From positions 1 through 59,173 of the forward strand of contig CAMYJF010000014.1 of NCBI GenBank assembly GCA_947258555.1: a stretch of DNA of 59,173 nucleotides. The letters run 5' to 3'. Origin of the DNA: an uncultured Eudoraea sp. GTDB taxonomy: Bacteria > Bacteroidota > Bacteroidia > Flavobacteriales > Flavobacteriaceae. Position numbers and translations under genes: made by a program. The notes under the pieces were generated by a model. That model had not been told where the DNA came from and did no database searches. It saw only the letters and a program-made list of their open reading frames with translations. Of the stretch, positions 35,005 through 42,857 are shown piece by piece. Every line of letters begins with the position of its first letter. The stretch's first letter is position 1.

Positions 35005-36264
35005 TTATTCAGTTCGCAAAGCGTCTATTGGTTTCACTTTTATGGCACTCTGTGCCGGGATAAATCCAGCCAGTAAACCGGATGTCATAAGGATCACTAA
35101 AGCTCCGCTAACAACACCGAGGCTCACACTTGGGTTTAAAAACATATCAACCGGGCCACTCATTTCAAGAATGGCGTTGATACCATAAATAAATAGTGCG
35201 CCCATGACTATTCCGGCCATACCGGAAATTAATGTCAGGAAGATCGATTCCAATAGAATCTGCTTTTTAATAGACCATGGGTCCTCTCCCAATGCCCGAC
35301 GTATTCCAATTTCCTTTGTGCGTTCTTTGACGACTATAAGCATGATATTACTCACTCCGATGATTCCTGAAAGTAAGACAAGAATGCCAACGAAGTACGC
35401 AATTACACGCATGGCACCAAAAAGACTTTCCACTTTGTTATACTCTTCATAGAGGTCAAAATAGCCTATAGCGCGCCTGTCGTCCGGATGAATTTTATGC
35501 TTTTCTTTCACTACACTTACAATACGTTCTTTGAGTCGGGTTATTGACGTACCGTCATTAGCAGTTATGGCCATCCAGCCCACATTATCAGCCCTGTTGA
35601 ATGCTTGCGAAAAGGCAGTAAATGGGATATAGATCTCTTTTTGTACTTCTTCACCATCTCCGTCAGTGCTCCTTTTTTTATACGTACCTACAACCAGGAA
35701 ATTTACCCCCTGTATTTTGATGTAGGTGCCCAGCGGATCTTCTCCCTGATCGTACAAGCTGCTTCTGACACCTTCACCAATAACAGCTATTTTTCGTTTT
35801 TGCTCAATGTCTAATTGATTGAGAAAGCGACCTGAGGTTATTTTCATAGGGTCTTGATTAATGATCTCCGGATAATCCCCATATACATTGAATGCTCCTG
35901 TCTTTATACCCCGTATTACATTATTGGCACCGCGAAATCCTCCGAGCTGATTTCTTGGAGAAATATATCTCAATTCAGGAACCTGTTCCCGGATCAAAGC
36001 AACATCCTGAATTTTATAATTGAATCGCCTGCCTCTTGGTAGCCCCTTATAGGCCTTGGTCGTTGAGCGTGTCCACATAAACATGGTGTTTGTGGCTATG
36101 TCCCCAAAATCTGCCCTGATCCCATTCTCCAATCCTTTCCCTGCCGCCAACAGGATAATAAGAATAAGGATGCCCCAGAAAACACCAAAGGCTGTCAATA
36201 CCGTCCTGAACCAATTTTTGGTCAGTACTTCCAATATTTCTTTCCAGCGATCTCTATTAAACAT
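35005..36264 (-). CDS. MacB-type ABC permease, type A, upstream copy
   Basis: 419 aa, one TM, MacB_PCD domain, then FtsX domain. TM1 about 20-42 (LTAFGVFWGILILIILLAA); C-terminal motif VKERTKEIGIRRALGEDPWS and end PAQSAIKVKPIDALRTE. Closest relative is the permease at 30596-31858 over the whole periplasmic domain (RYISPRN, GIKTGAFNVYGDYP, AVIGEGVRSSL). It follows the type B permease by 7 bp, in the same B-then-A order as the downstream pair. Confidence 0.92.
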   Translation of the reverse strand: MFNRDRWKEILEVLTKNWFRTVLTAFGVFWGILILIILLAAGKGLENGIRADFGDIATNTMFMWTRSTTKAYKGLPRGRRFNYKIQDVALIREQVPELRYISPRNQLGGFRGANNVIRGIKTGAFNVYGDYPEIINQDPMKITSGRFLNQLDIEQKRKIAVIGEGVRSSLYDQGEDPLGTYIKIQGVNFLVVGTYKKRSTDGDGEEVQKEIYIPFTAFSQAFNRADNVGWMAITANDGTSITRLKERIVSVVKEKHKIHPDDRRAIGYFDLYEEYNKVESLFGAMRVIAYFVGILVLLSGIIGVSNIMLIVVKERTKEIGIRRALGEDPWSIKKQILLESIFLTLISGMAGIVMGALFIYGINAILEMSGPVDMFLNPSVSLGVVSGALVILMTSGLLAGFIPAQSAIKVKPIDALRTE

Positions 36265-36271
36265 AAAATGA

Positions 36272-37519
36272 TTATTCGTCCTTTAAGGCATTTACTACGT
36301 GAATCTTTGCGGCTCGCCATGCCGGAAAAAAACCGGCCACTGCTCCTGCAATGATCAATACGATCACAGTAGTGAAGGCAACAGTAAAACTCACGGATGG
36401 ATTCTCAACATAATCGACCTCAATATTGGGTCCGACTAATTCTAATAAGCCCATGCTCGCTATAAGTCCAGCAAATCCGGAAATTGCAGTTACAAAAATT
36501 GATTCCTGAAGTATCATCCCAATAATAGACCAGGGTTTAGCGCCAAGGGCTTTTCGTATGCCGATCTCCCGGGTTCTGTCTTTAACAACTATGAGCATGA
36601 TATTACTCACACCTACCACACCTGCAATGATGGTACAAATACCCACAAACCAAAAAAAGAATTTGATGTTGCCAGTGAGGCTGTAATATCGTTTGGCTTC
36701 CTCAAGAGAATTCCATGTGCTCACAGCACTGGTATCATCAGGAGCCACTATATGGGCCTCTTTGAGATATGCCTTCAGCTCATTTTCCACGGCAATTGAT
36801 TCTGCGACAGCTTCTTCGAAAGTATCAGCAGGTTGAAAGGTATAAGACAAATTATTGATCCTATCTGCTCCATTAAAAACCCGTTGTGCCGTGCTTATTG
36901 GGATAAAGATCCGTTCCTCTTCTCGTTCACCTCCCATATCGCCATAAATACCGATGATCTTAAATTTTATCCCTGAGATATCGAGGAAATCTGCCATGGC
37001 ATCCTCACCTTCCTTAACTACTTCCCTTTTGATCTTGTTACTGATGACCGCTACTTTTGAAGCGTTATCTTCATCTGATTGATTGATAAACCGACCCTGG
37101 GACATATATTCATTTTCAATGAACTGATATCCCGAGGAAACACCCTGAACGCTATATCCCACAGATTCATTCCCGTAATTTACCTGGACATTACGGACTC
37201 TGAAAACCGGAGACTTGTGTTCTAATTGTTCAGAAAATTGTTGTTGGATATAGGCATGGTTCTCATTGCGAAGCTGTATGGGCCTGCCGGGATTGAGGCC
37301 CTTGTATTCTTTGGTAGTCACCTCTGTCCAGACCCAGATCCGGTTACTTGCATCCGCAGCAAATTCCCTGGCTATGCCATTTTGCATACCCTGGCCAAAA
37401 CCCAATAAGACTACAAGAATAAATATTCCCGAAGCCACAGATACTCCTGTCAGGAAAGTGCGCAATTTGTTTTTGCGGATCGTGTCAAAAATTTCCTGCC
37501 ATCTTTCCAGATCAAACAT
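36272..37519 (-). CDS. MacB-type ABC permease, type B, upstream copy; first gene of export operon
   Basis: 415 aa with MacB architecture. TM1 about 20-42 (FLTGVSVASGIFILVVLLGF), periplasmic domain, then FtsX domain with LIVVKDRTREIGIRKALGAKP and end PAWRAAKIHVVNALKDE. Best match in the window is the permease at 31860-33089. As the first gene of the eight-gene operon, its 98-bp upstream gap should hold the promoter, but I see no clean TAnnTTTG match there. Substrate unknown; MacB-type systems export peptides, lipoproteins, antibiotics or heme-related compounds. Confidence 0.92.
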   Translation of the reverse strand: MFDLERWQEIFDTIRKNKLRTFLTGVSVASGIFILVVLLGFGQGMQNGIAREFAADASNRIWVWTEVTTKEYKGLNPGRPIQLRNENHAYIQQQFSEQLEHKSPVFRVRNVQVNYGNESVGYSVQGVSSGYQFIENEYMSQGRFINQSDEDNASKVAVISNKIKREVVKEGEDAMADFLDISGIKFKIIGIYGDMGGEREEERIFIPISTAQRVFNGADRINNLSYTFQPADTFEEAVAESIAVENELKAYLKEAHIVAPDDTSAVSTWNSLEEAKRYYSLTGNIKFFFWFVGICTIIAGVVGVSNIMLIVVKDRTREIGIRKALGAKPWSIIGMILQESIFVTAISGFAGLIASMGLLELVGPNIEVDYVENPSVSFTVAFTTVIVLIIAGAVAGFFPAWRAAKIHVVNALKDE

Positions 37520-37617
37520 GACTTTTGATTGAATTAGGTGGTATTACAATAAGACTTGAAAGAAATCCTTTTGTTACACTATCACCGGATAAAAACTGTT
37601 AAACTTTATCCCCTCCC

Positions 37618-37824
37618 TTACTTGGCTTTGCGAAAAATAAAATAGAAAAGTACACCTATCAGAATATAGGGAATAGCCATCAGGTAGACGATCCCATTAT
37701 TGATCCCTTCTGCAAGACTTGTATCCTGTCCGCTTTCAATGACAGCACGGCACATTGCACATTGCGCTGAGCCTAATAAAGGCATCAACAGTAGGACTCC
37801 TGAAAAGAACCATTTTTTGACCAT
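37618..37824 (-). CDS. CxxC mini membrane protein in the copper/oxidase-assembly cluster
   Basis: 68 aa from the ATG at 37824, which gives a signal-like start (MVKKWFFSGVLLLMPLLGSA). An in-frame ATG at 37836 would add four residues and overlap the DUF420 gene by 8 bp. Just after the signal comes QCAMCRAVIES, a CxxC pair that would face the periplasm. A single C-terminal TM (about 43-63, GIVYLMAIPYILIGVLFYFIF) and a basic end follow. I do not recognise a named family. Position directly behind Sco1 and DUF420 suggests a part in copper or thiol handling for the oxidase; that is inference. Confidence 0.7.
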   Translation of the reverse strand: MVKKWFFSGVLLLMPLLGSAQCAMCRAVIESGQDTSLAEGINNGIVYLMAIPYILIGVLFYFIFRKAK

Positions 37825-37828
37825 AATA

Positions 37829-38344
37829 TCAGGCATAATACGGAGAGATCATCAAATATACAACTACCCCACTAACGGCCACATACAACCATATCGGGAA
37901 GGTGATCCTGGCCAGTTTTCGATGCTTGTCAAATTGTTTCATATATGCCCGTACGTACGTCTTGAGCACTAAGGGTACAATAACAATGGATAAAAGGATA
38001 TGAGAAACCAGGATAAAAAAGTAAAGCAAACGCATTATCCCTTCACCCCCATAAGGAGTACTCTCCGAAGTCATGTGATAGGCGACATACATAAGCAGGA
38101 ACATCCCTGAAAGTATAATACAGCTGGTCATCAACTTCTGGTGCAGTGAACGCCGATTATTTTTAATAGCCCAGACTCCCACGACAAGTAAGATCGCCGT
38201 TAATGCATTTATCGAAGCATAGATAGGCGGTAGAAAAGTCAGGGGTTCGGCATCCGGTATTTTAATTCCAAATAAGGCAGCCACTACCACAGGAATAATA
38301 ACCGATACTACATTGATCAACTTATTTAGCCGACTCTCCTTCAC
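37829..38344 (-). CDS. DUF420 membrane protein
   Basis: 171 aa with five likely TM segments: near 12-28 (VVSVIIPVVVAALFGI), 43-61, 75-93, 110-130 and 148-168. LPPIYASINALTAILLVVG, the conserved His in RRSLHQKLM and MYVAYHMT are typical of the DUF420 family (often fused to or beside cytochrome oxidase genes). Function is not established; a role in oxidase assembly or heme/copper handling is assumed from context. The GTG start at 38344 overlaps the Sco1 stop (GTGA). Confidence 0.85.
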   Translation of the reverse strand: MKESRLNKLINVVSVIIPVVVAALFGIKIPDAEPLTFLPPIYASINALTAILLVVGVWAIKNNRRSLHQKLMTSCIILSGMFLLMYVAYHMTSESTPYGGEGIMRLLYFFILVSHILLSIVIVPLVLKTYVRAYMKQFDKHRKLARITFPIWLYVAVSGVVVYLMISPYYA

Positions 38345-39066
38345 TCTTGCAGTAATTTTGAAATATCCTCTTTTAAGATACTGATCTGTTCGTCCATCCC
38401 TTCGCTATTGGTTCCCTGGGCCTGTGTGATCGTCCCGCGATAATATATTATCGGATTTCCCTGGTCGTCTCGGCTTGAACGGATATACCCTTCTTTGTCT
38501 ATTAAAGCAAAGAGTCCAGAGTGTTCAAAGCCACCCGGCACATCCTGCATTTCGGCCACATAAATATTAAAGCCTGCATTGGCCAGGTCATAGATCGCCT
38601 CTCTGTCACCTGTCAGCAAATGCCAATCGAGATCCGTAATTCCGTATTCCTCGGCATATTTTTTCAGGACAAATGGTGTGTCATATTCCGGATTGATCGT
38701 AAATGATGCAAAGGCCAGATCTTCTTTATCCTCAAATTCATTCTGGATATCGACCAGGTTTTTATTCATAACCGGACAGATCGTGGGACAGGTTGTAAAA
38801 AAGAACTCAACAATAGACACTTTACCCAGGAAGTCTTCATTGCTGATAATTAGGCTGTCCTGGTTCAGGAAGTTAAATGAAGGCAGACGACGCTTTTGCC
38901 CATTCAAGGTAATATAAGCCAGTTTGGCATTCTGGTCCGGCGTGTGCATTCTATTAGTATCCACCACCTGATCATCCCGAAGTCGATCATAGATTCTTGG
39001 AATTACTAATATCCCGAAAATCAGTACAATTATCCCCAGGCCGATATATCCATGTTTCTTTTTCAT
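38341..39066 (-). CDS. Sco1/SenC copper chaperone for cytochrome oxidase
   Basis: 241 aa from the ATG at 39066, which overlaps the upstream stop by one base (TGATG). A TM anchor (about 7-25) precedes a thioredoxin-like domain with the copper-binding CPTIC (VEFFFTTCPTICPVMNKNL, near residue 90-95) and the third ligand His in GGFEHSGLFALIDKEG. This is the full C-x3-C...H set. Known role: delivery or reduction of copper at the Cu-A site of subunit II, or thiol oxidoreductase. It lies in an operon of four overlapping genes. Confidence 0.92.
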   Translation of the reverse strand: MKKKHGYIGLGIIVLIFGILVIPRIYDRLRDDQVVDTNRMHTPDQNAKLAYITLNGQKRRLPSFNFLNQDSLIISNEDFLGKVSIVEFFFTTCPTICPVMNKNLVDIQNEFEDKEDLAFASFTINPEYDTPFVLKKYAEEYGITDLDWHLLTGDREAIYDLANAGFNIYVAEMQDVPGGFEHSGLFALIDKEGYIRSSRDDQGNPIIYYRGTITQAQGTNSEGMDEQISILKEDISKLLQE

Positions 39067-39698
39067 CAATTCTCTCTCTTTGCCGAGTTCTTTTTAAGTG
39101 CCAATCTATATTCAGCCAGGATGATCTTCACATCATCTTCCATTTTATTATTCAGGTCTGCGACCGATGTAGCATTAAAACCGTATTTCATTCCTTCATC
39201 TTCATCCTCGTTCCTGCCGCGAAGCTGACTGTCTTTATCAATTATAAAAACAAAGGGGGACCCCAGATCTTTATCCAGATCCAAATTCGTATCCAAAGAA
39301 GCAAAAAGCGATCGTGTTTGCGCTTCAGTCGCAAAGAGGAAATGCCAATTGCGCGTATCCGTAAACCCCGATAATTCTTCCCGAATATTTTGGACTTTAT
39401 CATCAGTTCCTTGTACGGCGAGCATGATCACCTGAAAATCATTGAACTCATAGAAAGGTTTGTATATCTTTTGATTCAGGTTAAAGACATTTCCTTTTTT
39501 TAATTCGGGCTGATCTCCTAAAAATCCCAGGATAGTGATTTTATTGGTAAATGAATATTCCGGGTTGATCTCAGAGATATTAGCTACTTGAGTTGTCAAT
39601 ACAGGCAGCTTGCCAAAATTATTGATCCCTGAGGCAAAAAACAGATAGGCCACCAGGGGAAGGATGAAGAGAACCACCAGAACGAAGGTCTTTTTCAT
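39066..39698 (-). CDS. Sco-like/thioredoxin-fold membrane protein lacking the CxxxC motif
   Basis: 210 aa with an N-terminal TM anchor (about 5-23). A thioredoxin-like pattern follows: FTNKITILGFLGDQPELKKG at the position where Sco proteins have the CxxxC strand, a second strand FQVIMLAVQGTDD, HFLFATEAQTRSLF, and the cis-Pro region SPFVFIIDKDSQLRGR. No cysteine occurs in the protein. The overall arrangement resembles the neighbouring Sco1, but it cannot bind copper in the same way. First gene of the operon. I assign the fold from pattern and context with moderate confidence; the function is unknown. Confidence 0.75.
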   Translation of the reverse strand: MKKTFVLVVLFILPLVAYLFFASGINNFGKLPVLTTQVANISEINPEYSFTNKITILGFLGDQPELKKGNVFNLNQKIYKPFYEFNDFQVIMLAVQGTDDKVQNIREELSGFTDTRNWHFLFATEAQTRSLFASLDTNLDLDKDLGSPFVFIIDKDSQLRGRNEDEDEGMKYGFNATSVADLNNKMEDDVKIILAEYRLALKKNSAKREN

Positions 39699-39717
39699 AG
39701 AGAATTCGTCAGAGGTA

Positions 39718-39725
39718 CAAAAATA
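39718..39725 (-). promoter_or_regulatory. -7 element for the Sco operon, overlapping the upstream terminator T tract
   Basis: TATTTTTG on the minus strand, a perfect TAnnTTTG match, 19 bp before the ATG at 39698. Its first base is in the T tract of the terminator at 39725-39748. I see no TTG at the -33 distance because the stem-loop occupies it. Confidence 0.4.
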
Positions 39726-39748
39726 AAAAAGACGGTTCGGAAACCGCC
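39725..39748 (-). terminator. Terminator after the cytochrome oxidase operon
   Basis: On the minus strand GGCGGTT-TCCG-AACCGTC forms a 7-bp hairpin (39731-39748, one G-T pair) followed by six T. It ends the ctaB to subunit IV transcript. Confidence 0.85.
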
Positions 39749-39770
39749 TCTATCGCTTGTTAATTTGCTG

Positions 39771-40154
39771 TTAGAAGTTCCAGGATACGTATCCGGTCTT
39801 AAAAATGTTATAAATGTAATCTGCTTCAAATAGCAATATAATGATCAGGTAGCAGACAAGGAAAATGGGTGTCCATACGACAGCCCTTCTCAAACTGCTT
39901 TTTTCATCCCGCATGTGCATGAAGTCCCAGGTAATATAATAGGCTTTCACAAGGGTTAGCACAATAAAGATCCAATTGAGGATCTTCATCCCGATAAAAT
40001 AATTCTTAGTAAGAACTTCTGGTTTTGTAATACCCAATCCCACTTCAACAGCTGTTACAATGGTTAGGAAGATCAGGACGCCCCAAATTTTTGTGACGTT
40101 CGACTTAAACTTTACCAGCCCTCTGAATATCTCTAATTTATGCTCGTGTGCCAT
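39771..40154 (-). CDS. Cytochrome c oxidase subunit IV family protein
   Basis: 127 aa with three TM segments (about 24-42, 52-72, 90-112; IWGVLIFLTIVTAVEVGLG, ILNWIFIVLTLVKAYYI, WTPIFLVCYLIIILLFEAD). KAYYITWDFMHMRDE is the conserved inter-helix block of the bacterial COX4 family. The N-terminus is His/Lys rich and cytoplasmic. It is the last gene of the oxidase operon, 21 bp after the large subunit III gene. Structural accessory subunit. Confidence 0.87.
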   Translation of the reverse strand: MAHEHKLEIFRGLVKFKSNVTKIWGVLIFLTIVTAVEVGLGITKPEVLTKNYFIGMKILNWIFIVLTLVKAYYITWDFMHMRDEKSSLRRAVVWTPIFLVCYLIIILLFEADYIYNIFKTGYVSWNF

Positions 40155-40175
40155 GCAGCAAATCTAATTTTATTA

Positions 40176-41150
40176 TTATACCAAATAGAAGAATGTAAAT
40201 ACAAATACCCACACCAGATCTACAAAGTGCCAGTACAATCCAACTTTTTCCACCATTTCATAATGCCCTCTTCTTTCATAAGTACCGATTATGATATTGA
40301 AGAAAATGATAACGTTGATCACAACTCCTGAAAAAACGTGGAAGCCGTGAAAGCCTGTAATGAAGAAAAAGAAGTCAGCGAATAACCTACTTCCGTATTC
40401 ATTGCGTATAAGATTGGCTCCTTCTACTACGCGTACGGCATCATTTACTTTCTCAAGGCTTTCAGCCCTGTTTAGCAATATTTTCTCCCCATCTTCACTG
40501 ATAGTTTCCGTACGTACCACTATGTTGTTGTCTGCCTTTAATCCCGCAATTACTTCATTAACACTAAAGTTGGTTAGCGCACTTTCATCCTCAAACCAAA
40601 TGCCCTCGCTTTTAAGCTGAGTAATGCGTTCCTCATCCAAGACAGCTGCAAAGTCGGCCAGCGCCGCCCGTTCCCCGGTATCAGATTTAACAAATTGTAA
40701 TATTCTTCCCCCTTTTGTTTCCAGAGCTCCATAATCGCCCTTAATAAAAGTAGCCCATTCCCAGGCCTGTGATCCAACGAAAATAAGACCGCCGATAATA
40801 GTCAGGAACATATAGAAGATCACTTTCTTCTGCATCATTCGGTGACCCGCATCTACAGCGAGTACCATAGTAACAGACGACATGATCAGAATAAAGGTCA
40901 TGAAGGCAACATAGTACATCGGGAAATTCCCGTGGAAGAAGGGAACGTGGGTAAAAACCTCATCCGCTATAGGCCAGGTTTCAATGAACTTGAATCTGGA
41001 AAAACCATATGAAGCTAAAAATCCTGAGAAGGTCAGGGCATCTGAAACGATAAAAAACCACATCATTAATTTGCCATAACTGGCCCCCAGAGGGCGATTT
41101 CCGCCTCCCCAGACATTTTCTTCAGACACCGATGAAACCGTAGAATCCAT
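40176..41150 (-). CDS. Cytochrome c oxidase subunit III, long form with internal insert
   Basis: 324 aa. The heme-copper oxidase subunit III fold has TMs at about 28-47, 69-95, 103-122, then two C-terminal pairs after 245. Family marks: RPLGASYGKLMMWFFI, SQAWEWATFI and ITGFHGFHVFSGVV with the conserved His pair. About 110 residues between WEW and FHGFH (roughly 122-235) form a hydrophilic insert, rich in Glu/Asp, that usual subunit III proteins lack. It follows a separate short subunit III gene and has its own -7 element. Subunits I and II are not in this window. Confidence 0.9.
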   Translation of the reverse strand: MDSTVSSVSEENVWGGGNRPLGASYGKLMMWFFIVSDALTFSGFLASYGFSRFKFIETWPIADEVFTHVPFFHGNFPMYYVAFMTFILIMSSVTMVLAVDAGHRMMQKKVIFYMFLTIIGGLIFVGSQAWEWATFIKGDYGALETKGGRILQFVKSDTGERAALADFAAVLDEERITQLKSEGIWFEDESALTNFSVNEVIAGLKADNNIVVRTETISEDGEKILLNRAESLEKVNDAVRVVEGANLIRNEYGSRLFADFFFFITGFHGFHVFSGVVINVIIFFNIIIGTYERRGHYEMVEKVGLYWHFVDLVWVFVFTFFYLV

Positions 41151-41182
41151 AAATTAAAGTTATCGAGTTAGTTGAGTCCTAG

Positions 41183-41190
41183 CAAATTTA
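41183..41190 (-). promoter_or_regulatory. Internal -7 element before the long subunit III gene
   Basis: TAAATTTG on the minus strand, a perfect TAnnTTTG, 32 bp before the ATG at 41150. TTT sits 19 bp further upstream instead of TTG. It lies in the only large gap (100 bp) of the oxidase operon. Confidence 0.45.
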
Positions 41191-41250
41191 CATTTTTTTT
41201 ATCCACATAAAAGCCCGTTGTACATAGAAAACGATCAGATATCCACATCC

Positions 41251-41832
41251 TTATTTAAAGAAATAAAAAAAGAGGATCAAATAGACCCACAACAAGTCTA
41301 AGAAATGCCAGAATGTGGCTCCTAATTCCATCCCGAGCATATTATTTGAATTGTATTTATTTCGAAATTGTTTTACAAAAACTACCAGGAGAGAAATTAA
41401 TCCTGCTACTACATGGACTACATGGACCATGGCGATGAGGTAGACATAGGACATTGTGATATTACTGGTCGGACCTGTAAAAAAATAGCCCTGGTCTACG
41501 ATCTGTGAAAATCCCAGGAATTGAAGGGCGATAAAAATTAATCCTAAAACCAGGGTGATCCCCAGGAACATGGTAGTTGGGCTATGCTGATCTTTTTTAC
41601 GCGATCTCAATGCGGCTATATAGGTCAGACTGCTAAGTATTATGATCGCCGTACTGTAAAAGAAAGCCGAAGGAAGCTCCAGATCATCCAGCCAATCTTT
41701 TCGAGAGCTACTAACTATAAAAGCACTGGTCCAGCCTGCAAAAGCCATGAGCAGACTAATAATCCCGAACCAAAGCATCATTTTCTTTGCTCGTATATTT
41801 TTTTCTTCGGAAGTCCCTTTTGTTAAGTCCAT
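41251..41832 (-). CDS. Cytochrome c oxidase subunit III, short form
   Basis: 193 aa with five TM segments (about 21-43, 58-78, 90-110, 128-150, 170-192). Family features: KKMMLWFGIISLLMAFAGWT, YLIAMVHVVHVVAGL with the conserved His pair, and ATFWHFLDLLWVYLILFFYFF at the end. It is a compact subunit III like those of caa3/cbb-related bacterial oxidases. It lies 3 bp after ctaB. Together with the longer paralog it forms the subunit III pair often seen in flavobacterial oxidase clusters. Confidence 0.92.
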   Translation of the reverse strand: MDLTKGTSEEKNIRAKKMMLWFGIISLLMAFAGWTSAFIVSSSRKDWLDDLELPSAFFYSTAIIILSSLTYIAALRSRKKDQHSPTTMFLGITLVLGLIFIALQFLGFSQIVDQGYFFTGPTSNITMSYVYLIAMVHVVHVVAGLISLLVVFVKQFRNKYNSNNMLGMELGATFWHFLDLLWVYLILFFYFFK

Positions 41833-41835
41833 CTG

Positions 41836-42735
41836 CTATACAAATTTATCGATAACGAAAACAAGCTGCATAAGCGTTATATAGCTCACACTGGCCAGCA
41901 TCAGTCTTCGGGCAGTTTTATTATCTCTTTTCTGATACAATTGAAAGGCAAAAACAAGCATTATCATACCCATTAGCCCAATACCTATGGCACCTCCAAT
42001 AGACAAATGAAGTCTGCCGGTAATACCTAAAGCAGGAATTAGGGAAATTACGATCATCCAAAGTGTATACATAATGATCTGTATGAGGGTTCCCTTATTC
42101 TTTTCTCCCGTCGGCAACATTTTAAAGCCGGCTTTCTTATAATCGTCATCCAGCATCCAAGCTAATGCCCAAAAATGTGGGAATTGCCAAAAGAACTGGA
42201 TCATAAATAAGGTACCGGGTTCAATATCAAAATCATTAGTCGCAGCCACCCAACCCAGCATAAAGGGAATAGCCCCTGGAATGGCCCCAACGAATACAGA
42301 GAGGGGCGACACTTTCTTAAGCGGGGTATATGCGCATGTATACAAGACTATAGATAAAGCACCGAAGAAAGCAGTTCTTGGGTTCAATAGATAGAGGCTT
42401 ATTATCCCAAGAACGGTAAGGACAGAGGCAATGATCAGGGCAGTTTGCACACTCATTCGACCGGCAGGCAAAGGTCTGTTTCGGGTCCGATCCATTATAG
42501 CATCTTCCTTACGCTCAATAACCTGGTTAAACGCATTAGAGGCACCAACCATGCAATAGCCTCCAAATGCAAGGAGCAATAATGGGATCCATTCTACTTG
42601 TATGGCACCTAGCAAGTAGCCAGCAATTGCGGAAAAAACAACAGAGAGTGAAAGTCGATGCTTCGTGATCTCTTTTAAGTCCTGGAAGGATAAGGTCGTT
42701 GTTGATTTTTGAGCCGTACTAATAGCGGATTTCAT
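41836..42735 (-). CDS. ctaB: Protoheme IX farnesyltransferase (heme o synthase)
   Basis: 299 aa, UbiA/COX10 prenyltransferase with eight to nine TMs. The catalytic Asp-rich motif NQVIERKEDAIMDRTRNRP lies near residues 70-88, with Arg-rich RPLPAGRMS after it, then YTPLKKVSPLSVFVGAIPGA and the second loop DDDYKKAGFKMLP. It farnesylates protoheme to heme o for the oxidase. It is the first gene of the operon, directly under the best promoter match in the window. Confidence 0.95.
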   Translation of the reverse strand: MKSAISTAQKSTTTLSFQDLKEITKHRLSLSVVFSAIAGYLLGAIQVEWIPLLLLAFGGYCMVGASNAFNQVIERKEDAIMDRTRNRPLPAGRMSVQTALIIASVLTVLGIISLYLLNPRTAFFGALSIVLYTCAYTPLKKVSPLSVFVGAIPGAIPFMLGWVAATNDFDIEPGTLFMIQFFWQFPHFWALAWMLDDDYKKAGFKMLPTGEKNKGTLIQIIMYTLWMIVISLIPALGITGRLHLSIGGAIGIGLMGMIMLVFAFQLYQKRDNKTARRLMLASVSYITLMQLVFVIDKFV

Positions 42736-42752
42736 TGGGAATTATAAGTTTG

Positions 42753-42783
42753 CAAAGATACGGTCCAAGTCCGTTTATTCCAA
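42753..42783 (-). promoter_or_regulatory. Consensus Bacteroidota promoter for the oxidase operon
   Basis: TTG (42781-42783), 20-bp spacer, TATCTTTG (42753-42760): a full match to TTG-N19-21-TAnnTTTG. The -7 box lies 17 bp before the ctaB ATG. Confidence 0.75.
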
Positions 42784-42805
42784 TGAAATCAACGGATTAT
42801 CCCTC

Positions 42806-42835
42806 CAAAAAAAATCCCGGCACTAAGGCCGGGAT
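42806..42835 (-). terminator. Terminator after tonB
   Basis: On the minus strand ATCCCGGC-CTTAGT-GCCGGGAT forms a perfect 8-bp hairpin (42814-42835), followed by eight T (42806-42813). Confidence 0.93.
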
Positions 42836-42857
42836 CTAATAAGCAATAAAATTTCTT

